A stretch of 64,000 bases of DNA from JABFRJ01 sp963847145 (GTDB lineage Bacteria > Pseudomonadota > Alphaproteobacteria > Rhizobiales > Hyphomicrobiaceae), in assembly GCA_963847145.1 (NCBI GenBank), contig CAWJYN010000003.1, forward strand, positions 124,001-188,000. Direction: 5' to 3'. The notes under the pieces were generated by a model. It searched no databases. It had not been told where the DNA came from and was given only the letters and a program-made list of their open reading frames with translations. Below, piece after piece: positions 59,480-64,000 of the stretch (within the stretch, counting starts at the first letter, position 1; every line of letters begins with the position of its first letter). The translations under genes were made by a program, and so were the position numbers.

Positions 59480-60091
59480 CTATGCGGCGCCGTCCCCGTC
59501 GAACGGCACCGCGCGGCGGTAGCGGCCCGCAGAAAAGATCAGCGGATCGCCCTCGCGGAAACTGGCCCGCAGCACGCGCCCGATGAAGATCACATGATCG
59601 CCACCATCGACCACGCTCTCCCGCGTGCATTCGAAATGCGCCAGCGCGCCCGCCAGCACCGGGCATCCACCATGGCCAAGCGCGTGCGCGATCCCGGCCA
59701 GCTTATCTGAGCGCGCCGCCGCGAAGTGCCGGCTCAGCGCGATCTGTTCGGCGCCGAGCACATTGACCGCAAAATGGGGCGCGGCTTCGAATTGCGCGAA
59801 CGATCGGGCGCGCCGCGCCAGGCTCCACAGCACCAGCGGTGGATCTAGTGAGACTGTGGAAAACGAGTTGGCTGTTACGCCCTGCAGTTGCCCGTCCGGC
59901 GCACACGCGGTCACCACTGTCACGCCGGTCGCAAACAGGCCCATTGCGCGGCGCAGCTGATCGGGAACCAAGTCTGTGCCAGCCAGCAACGTCCGCTGCG
60001 GTGCGGTCGCGGCCGTGGTGCGCGCACCCGGCTGATCTGGAGAGTGTCCGCTGTCTTTCCGTCCCTGCACGTCGCGGCCACCTGTCAGCAT
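59480..60091 (-). CDS. Flavin reductase (HpaC-like FMN-binding domain)
   Basis: The 203-residue product has the flavin reductase domain from residue ~45: LRRAMGLFATGVTVVTA, GVTANSFSTVSLDPPLVLWSL, FAVNVLGAEQIALSRHFA and a C-terminal GDHVIFIGRVL. Such proteins pass reduced FMN/FAD to a partner monooxygenase. None is next to it. I use the ATG at 60091; one at 60151 adds 20 residues of doubtful sequence. The N-terminal ~40 residues are not conserved-looking in either case. It is 32 bp upstream of the TRAP gene. Confidence 0.83.
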   Translation of the reverse strand: MLTGGRDVQGRKDSGHSPDQPGARTTAATAPQRTLLAGTDLVPDQLRRAMGLFATGVTVVTACAPDGQLQGVTANSFSTVSLDPPLVLWSLARRARSFAQFEAAPHFAVNVLGAEQIALSRHFAAARSDKLAGIAHALGHGGCPVLAGALAHFECTRESVVDGGDHVIFIGRVLRASFREGDPLIFSAGRYRRAVPFDGDGAA

Positions 60092-60184
60092 GAGCCCGTC
60101 ATCAATCCTGCAGCCGTTATAGAGAACGCTGCACGTTCGCGCCGAACCCATTTGGTCGCAGACATCGAGCGGACGGCGCCTGCG

Positions 60185-60616
60185 TCAACCCTTGGGCTTC
60201 ACCATCGCATCTTGGTTGCCCCAGGCCGGCATCTCCTTGGCGCCCGGTTCCGTCGGCTTGAAATCGATGTGGATGTGATTGCCATCCGGGTCCCAAATGT
60301 TGAACTGCACGATGCCGAGCCCTGGTACGACGCGCACGTCGTACTTTTCGCCCAGTGCCTCAAGTTTCTCCTTAAAGCTGGTGAGGCCGGTTGCGGCGAA
60401 GGCGAAATGTTCGAGTTTGGGGTCAGTGTTGGCGGGGTCGTCCTTGACGCCAACCAAGTGCACCACCGGATAGTTGCCTGTATAGAGCCACGCGCCGGGG
60501 AACGGGAAATTCGGCCGCTCTCCGTCGACCATGCCGAGAACGCGCACATACCAGGCCCGCATTTCAGCGACTTTGGCGGTCCGCACATTGACGTGATCAA
60601 GCGATCCGAGCTGCAT
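60185..60616 (-). CDS. VOC family (glyoxalase-fold) protein
   Basis: The 143-residue product is one glyoxalase-like domain: GSLDHVNVRTAKVAEMRAWY at the start, LEHFAFAATGL in the middle and VVPGLGIVQFNIWDPDGNHI near the end, with His and Asp residues placed for metal binding. The family includes dioxygenases and lyases; the reaction here is unknown. GGAG lies 8 bp before the ATG at 60616, so I prefer it over the ATG at 60631. Confidence 0.85.
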   Translation of the reverse strand: MQLGSLDHVNVRTAKVAEMRAWYVRVLGMVDGERPNFPFPGAWLYTGNYPVVHLVGVKDDPANTDPKLEHFAFAATGLTSFKEKLEALGEKYDVRVVPGLGIVQFNIWDPDGNHIHIDFKPTEPGAKEMPAWGNQDAMVKPKG

Positions 60617-60700
60617 ATCTGGCTCCAGCATCTAGCACTGTCGCGAAGCCTAGACCTGCCCGCCCGCTGGCGCCAGTGTTCCATTGATCTGATGCACGCC

Positions 60701-60729
60701 TTGACAAATGAACTCTGGTCAATTACGTC
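60701..60729 (+). promoter_or_regulatory. Possible sigma-70-type promoter for the DUF2157 gene
   Basis: TTGACA (60701-60706) is followed after 17 bp by TACGTC, about 30 bp before the start codon. The -35 is perfect but the -10 is weak. Confidence 0.35.
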
Positions 60730-60756
60730 TATGTCAGCATCTTCAAGGCGTTAACA

Positions 60757-61870
60757 ATGTTCATCACACGTGCGCGTTTGCTGTCCGATATTGCACGCTG
60801 GCACGGCCAAGGCCACATCACCGACCAGGGCGCCGCCGAAATCCGGCGCGATCTGGAGAGCCGCACAACCGGCACCGGTCCGACCGGCGCGCTCGCCGTT
60901 CTCGGCGCCATCCTGCTCGGTTTCGCCGCCATGAGCTTTATCGCAGCCAATTGGGATGCACTGCCGAAACTGGCCAAGCTCACCCTCATCTTCGGGGGCA
61001 TCGCCGCCAGCTACGGCGCGGCCTACGAACTCTTCCGCCGCCAACTCGATGTCTTCGCCCATGCCGCCGTACTGGCCGGTGTCGCGCTGTTCGGCGGTGC
61101 GATCATGCTGATCGCGCAGATGTATCATATGGATGGCCACCCGCCGGATGCTGTGTGGCTATGGGCGTTGGGTGCGCTGGCTGCCGGCTGGCTGCTGCGA
61201 TCCAACCCGGCGCTTGCCGCAAGCGTGGTACTGATCTGCGTGTGGAGCTTCATGGAGACCGACTTCGTCGCGCAAACAGATCCATTGGGGCTTTTTGCCG
61301 ATGTGGGCGCTCGCCGCCGGCGGCATCGCTACCACGCGATGGGTCAAGGGCATGCACCTGCTGGCACTGGCGCTCAGCGCGTGGATTGTTGGATCATGCT
61401 TCCAGTTCCAAACTCTGACCGGCCGCATGACACTAACGGCTATTGGGCTGACGCTCGCTGTCGTCTCAGCCCTGGCCGGCGACCGCATCGACCGCTGGCG
61501 CCGCATCTCCGGCACCGTGCTCATCCACGGCATGGTCCTCGCTTATCTCGGCCTGTTTATGATCCAATTTATCCCTGTCAACTTCGTGAACCTCGGCAAG
61601 TTCCCTAATCTCTGGGTCTGGGGCGGTGGCACGCTGGCGCTGCTCATCGGCGCCATGGTGGCCGGTTGGCGGACACACAACCCGCGCGTCCTGTGGCTCG
61701 CCTACACCGGCTTCGCGATCGAAATTTTCTCGCTCTACATCGCCAAGATCGGCTCACTGCTCGGCACCTCGGCGTTCTTCTTCATTACGGGCGTTCTGGT
61801 GATCGCCCTCGCCGTGATTGCCTATCGCATGCGCGCTGAACTCGCGACCGGACCAGAGGCCCTCGCATGA
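60757..61870 (+). pseudogene. DUF2157 membrane protein with a +1 frameshift
   Basis: The N-terminal frame has a short cytoplasmic start with DQGAAEIRRDL and the DUF2157 segment LGAILLGFAAMSFIAANWDAL, then helices. After AQTDPLG the frame breaks at GGGGCTTTTT (61287-61296). The other frame (FLPMWALAAGGIATTRW onward) continues with more helices to 61870. One extra base in the G or T run explains it. The full protein, about 370 residues, would have ten or so helices. It overlaps the GDYXXLXY gene (ATGA), the usual partner of DUF2157 proteins. Function unknown. Confidence 0.82.
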
Positions 61871-62481
61871 GCCTGCTCTCAGACATCACCGCGCGCATTC
61901 CCGCGGGCCTCAAGACCAAGGGCGGTGCGCTTGCACTCGTCGCGGCGCTGCAATTGGGTGTGCTCGGCTGGATGGTCGCGAGCCGCGTCAGCCTGCTGAA
62001 ATCGGGCCGCGAGGTCGTGCTGCCGATCGTCCCCGTCGATCCCCGCGATCTGTTCAAAGGCGACTACGTGCGCCTCGCTTATGACGTCTCCCGAATTCCT
62101 TTTAATTCCATCGATGGCGCCAGCACCAGTGCTGACGGCACTCTGTACATCACCGTCAGCCCGCAGGGCGACGGCACTTGGGCTTTCGCCAGTGCGTCGG
62201 CCACCTATCCCACGGCGCTTGCCGCCGGCCAGGTGGTCTTGCGCGGCAGGATCGACAGGTTCGCCCGGCGCGGCCTCGCTGACGCCCGCGACGGCGGCAT
62301 GCTGCGTGTCACCTATGGCCTCGAACGCTACTACGTGCCCGAAGGCAAAGGCCCGGCGCTCGAGCAACTCGCCCGCGACAAGAAACTCGCAGCCATCGTT
62401 GCCGTCGGCCGCGACGGCACCGCTGCTATCAAAGGCCTCAGCGCCAACGGCCAGAAAATCTACGACGAGCCGTTGTTTTGA
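61867..62481 (+). CDS. GDYXXLXY domain protein
   Basis: The 204-residue product has one N-terminal membrane helix (ALALVAALQLGVLGWMVA), then LPIVPVDPRDLFKGDYVRLAYDVSRI, which contains the family's namesake motif GDYVRLAY. Most of the chain would be periplasmic. It is encoded 4 bp into the end of the DUF2157 gene, so the two are translationally coupled and likely work together. No function is known. Confidence 0.88.
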   Translation: MSLLSDITARIPAGLKTKGGALALVAALQLGVLGWMVASRVSLLKSGREVVLPIVPVDPRDLFKGDYVRLAYDVSRIPFNSIDGASTSADGTLYITVSPQGDGTWAFASASATYPTALAAGQVVLRGRIDRFARRGLADARDGGMLRVTYGLERYYVPEGKGPALEQLARDKKLAAIVAVGRDGTAAIKGLSANGQKIYDEPLF

Positions 62482-62537
62482 AATGACGGGGCTACGCTGG
62501 CGCGTGCCGCGCAGTGCTCACTCCAACTCTCTACCCG

Positions 62538-64000
62538 CTATGGCCGGTAGCGGACGCCCACGCGGATGGTGTCTGTCGTGGTGCTAGCACTTGCTGCGGT
62601 GCTGGTGAGGATGGCGTGGCTGTAGCGGGCGAGCAGGGCGGTCGACTGCGATACGAAATATTCGGCGCCGAGTTCAGCGGTGATGGTCTGTTCGCGCAAG
62701 GGCAAGCCCTGGTAGTCGGTTGTTTGATAGCTCACACCGGCGACGCCATTGAGCTGGCGCAAGAAAGCGTGGCGGAATTCGACGCCTGCGAGGCGCTGCG
62801 TGGCGCCGCCCTGGCCGGGTGTGGTGGACGTGAGGAAATCGGTGCGGGCGTTGAATAGCACCGATGTGAGCTGCGTGGGCCGCCACGCGAGGTTGGCGTC
62901 GAGCAGGATGCCTTCCACGTCCGGCAGGCGCCCATCGCGCGCGCGCTGGTGGCCATAGCCGGTGGCGATCTCGCCGCGCCAGATTTTTGAGTTCGTTCCG
63001 AACGAGAAACCGACGCGCTGCCGGTCGCCGGTGGAATTACGGTTGATGCCGTCTGCGGGCGTGGCGCGATAGGTCTGCGTGTTGCCGGCAACTTCGGCGA
63101 AGACGGCGAGGGCGGGACTGAAGCTCCAGGCGGCGCGGGCGGCCACGTCGCGTTGGGTAAGATCGCGCTCATCGTTGGAAAGGGTGGCACCTGCAATGGT
63201 CGTGGCTGGTTGATAGTCGATCTCGGTTACCGCGCCGCGCAATTGCAGCGATAGCCGGTTGAAGCGCTGGTTGTAGGCGACGGCGAGCTTGTCGGTCGCG
63301 TAGGGCGTGCGGCTGCGGGCGTCGGTGGGCGCGAACGTCGATGAGCGCGATTCCTGATCGAGGCTGTGGGCGGCCAGAACTTCAATGTTGGCGCGCGTGT
63401 TGATATCGAGCCGGCCGCGCAGCTCGAAACCATAGGACCGATCGTTCTCGGTCGGGTACTTGGCATACGCAGAACCAAGGCCGGTGGCTTTTATCTGCAG
63501 CGCGTGGCGCTGCCAGTCGGTGACGGCAAGCAAGGTCGGGCGCACGTCGAAGATCAAGTCGGGGCGCGCCGGTGAGGTGCGATAGACGTTGGTGGTGCCG
63601 CTGACGCCAGCTTCGACGGTGGGGAACACCACCCAGCTGCCGGCGCGACGACCGATGGGCGTATAAGGCTCGAAGCGGGCGAGGCGGCCCGGGCGGGCAT
63701 CGGTGGCGGGATCAAGTTCGATCTGGAAGGCGAGGGCGTCGTAGCCGGCAGGTGCTGAGAGCAGCGCTGTGCGATCTGCTGGCAGGCGCGGGTCGTCGGC
63801 ACTGGCTTCGCGGCCATCGGGTTCGATGGGCACCTCGACGTTTTCTGTGCGGCTGCCGGCACTCATGTCGGCGACCGCATCGGTGTCGCCATCGGCTGGC
63901 AGGCGGCGGCCGGGGCCGGGCGTTGCGGTCACCGGTGGCCGCGGCTCAGCGATGGTGCCAGGTGTTGCCGGCGCATCGTCGGCGGCGGGTATCAATCGCA
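62538..64000 (-). CDS. Outer-membrane beta-barrel protein (partial, N-terminus outside window)
   Basis: The frame is open to the right edge, so the N-terminus is missing; 487 codons are visible. After a Pro/Ala/Asp-rich stretch the chain is a run of amphipathic beta strands with aromatic girdles (RHALQIKATGLGSAYAKYP, GFELRGRLDINTRANIEVLA, KIWRGEIATGYGHQRARDG). It ends in a strand with an aromatic near the C-terminus (TIRVGVRYRP). This fits a porin-like or BBP2-type barrel, as found in exopolysaccharide export loci, but no such neighbours are in the window. A TTG at 63995 is probably not the start. Confidence 0.7.
   Translation of the reverse strand, partial: RLIPAADDAPATPGTIAEPRPPVTATPGPGRRLPADGDTDAVADMSAGSRTENVEVPIEPDGREASADDPRLPADRTALLSAPAGYDALAFQIELDPATDARPGRLARFEPYTPIGRRAGSWVVFPTVEAGVSGTTNVYRTSPARPDLIFDVRPTLLAVTDWQRHALQIKATGLGSAYAKYPTENDRSYGFELRGRLDINTRANIEVLAAHSLDQESRSSTFAPTDARSRTPYATDKLAVAYNQRFNRLSLQLRGAVTEIDYQPATTIAGATLSNDERDLTQRDVAARAAWSFSPALAVFAEVAGNTQTYRATPADGINRNSTGDRQRVGFSFGTNSKIWRGEIATGYGHQRARDGRLPDVEGILLDANLAWRPTQLTSVLFNARTDFLTSTTPGQGGATQRLAGVEFRHAFLRQLNGVAGVSYQTTDYQGLPLREQTITAELGAEYFVSQSTALLARYSHAILTSTAASASTTTDTIRVGVRYRP

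Overview
The window is high-GC chromosomal DNA of an alphaproteobacterium, most probably a member of the Hyphomicrobiales (Rhizobiales). The evidence is the 16S-tRNA-Ile-tRNA-Ala-23S-5S operon with a rhizobial-type boxA leader and an enlarged 23S helix 9, a CP4-like class II EPSP synthase, the hisC-tyrC pair, a PodJ-like SEL1 protein, the TauE/TIGR02186 pair, and a GTTC-N7-GTTC (alphaproteobacterial LexA type) site. I cannot name a genus. There is no phage, plasmid, insertion sequence or CRISPR array; the window is mostly core and household genes in short operons.

Layout. 1-837: 5' part of a monomeric sarcosine oxidase-like flavoprotein running off the left edge. 940-7200: a complete rRNA operon on the minus strand, with terminator, 5S, 23S, tRNA-Ala(TGC), tRNA-Ile(GAT), 16S and boxA; its spacers carry a shared repeat. 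7849-15505: plus-strand genes for an M23 peptidase, then hisC, tyrC (frameshifted), a creatinase-like M24 protein, a PfkB kinase and an epoxide hydrolase-like protein. 15514-18181: DUF2628 and exported proteins, inorganic pyrophosphatase and a metallophosphoesterase. 18182-19212: about 1 kb of intergenic repeats. 19213-25639: a small exported coiled-coil protein, a 1,106-residue PodJ-like protein, and the TauE/SafE transporter with its TIGR02186 partner. 25902-26828: a nitrilase.

27050-31099 is one minus-strand operon: EthD protein, carboxymuconolactone decarboxylase-like protein, beta-hydroxyacid dehydrogenase, and a dihydroxy-acid dehydratase (IlvD) read in frame, with no stop, into isopropylmalate isomerase small subunit (LeuD). 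31386-42082 holds an MFS_3 exporter with an extra C-terminal domain, tRNA-Ser(CGA), an orphan HyuA, a lipoprotein, a frameshifted YfhO-type protein, a carboxyltransferase plus biotin carrier pair without biotin carboxylase, and a proline racemase-family enzyme. 42261-44486 is purL.

44850-48162 is the most unusual neighbourhood: a TIR-transmembrane-DUF4384 protein converges, 16 bp apart, on an exported caspase-like (C14) protease with an intact His/Cys dyad, followed by a tiny secreted four-cysteine protein. 48160-57137 encodes an acyl-CoA synthetase, DUF1772, AroA, MuiA, a GT-C-like membrane protein and a SplB-type radical SAM protein with a tandem LexA-box array just upstream. 57395-64000 holds malate dehydrogenase with a strong terminator, a frameshifted TRAP substrate-binding protein, a flavin reductase, a VOC protein, a frameshifted DUF2157 protein with its GDYXXLXY partner, and an outer-membrane barrel cut by the right edge.

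Four otherwise intact genes (tyrC, yfhO-like, dctP-like, DUF2157) each carry one single-base frameshift, three of them in or beside homopolymers. Residual sequencing error is as likely an explanation as real gene decay, and it bears on how the fusion and pseudogene calls should be read.
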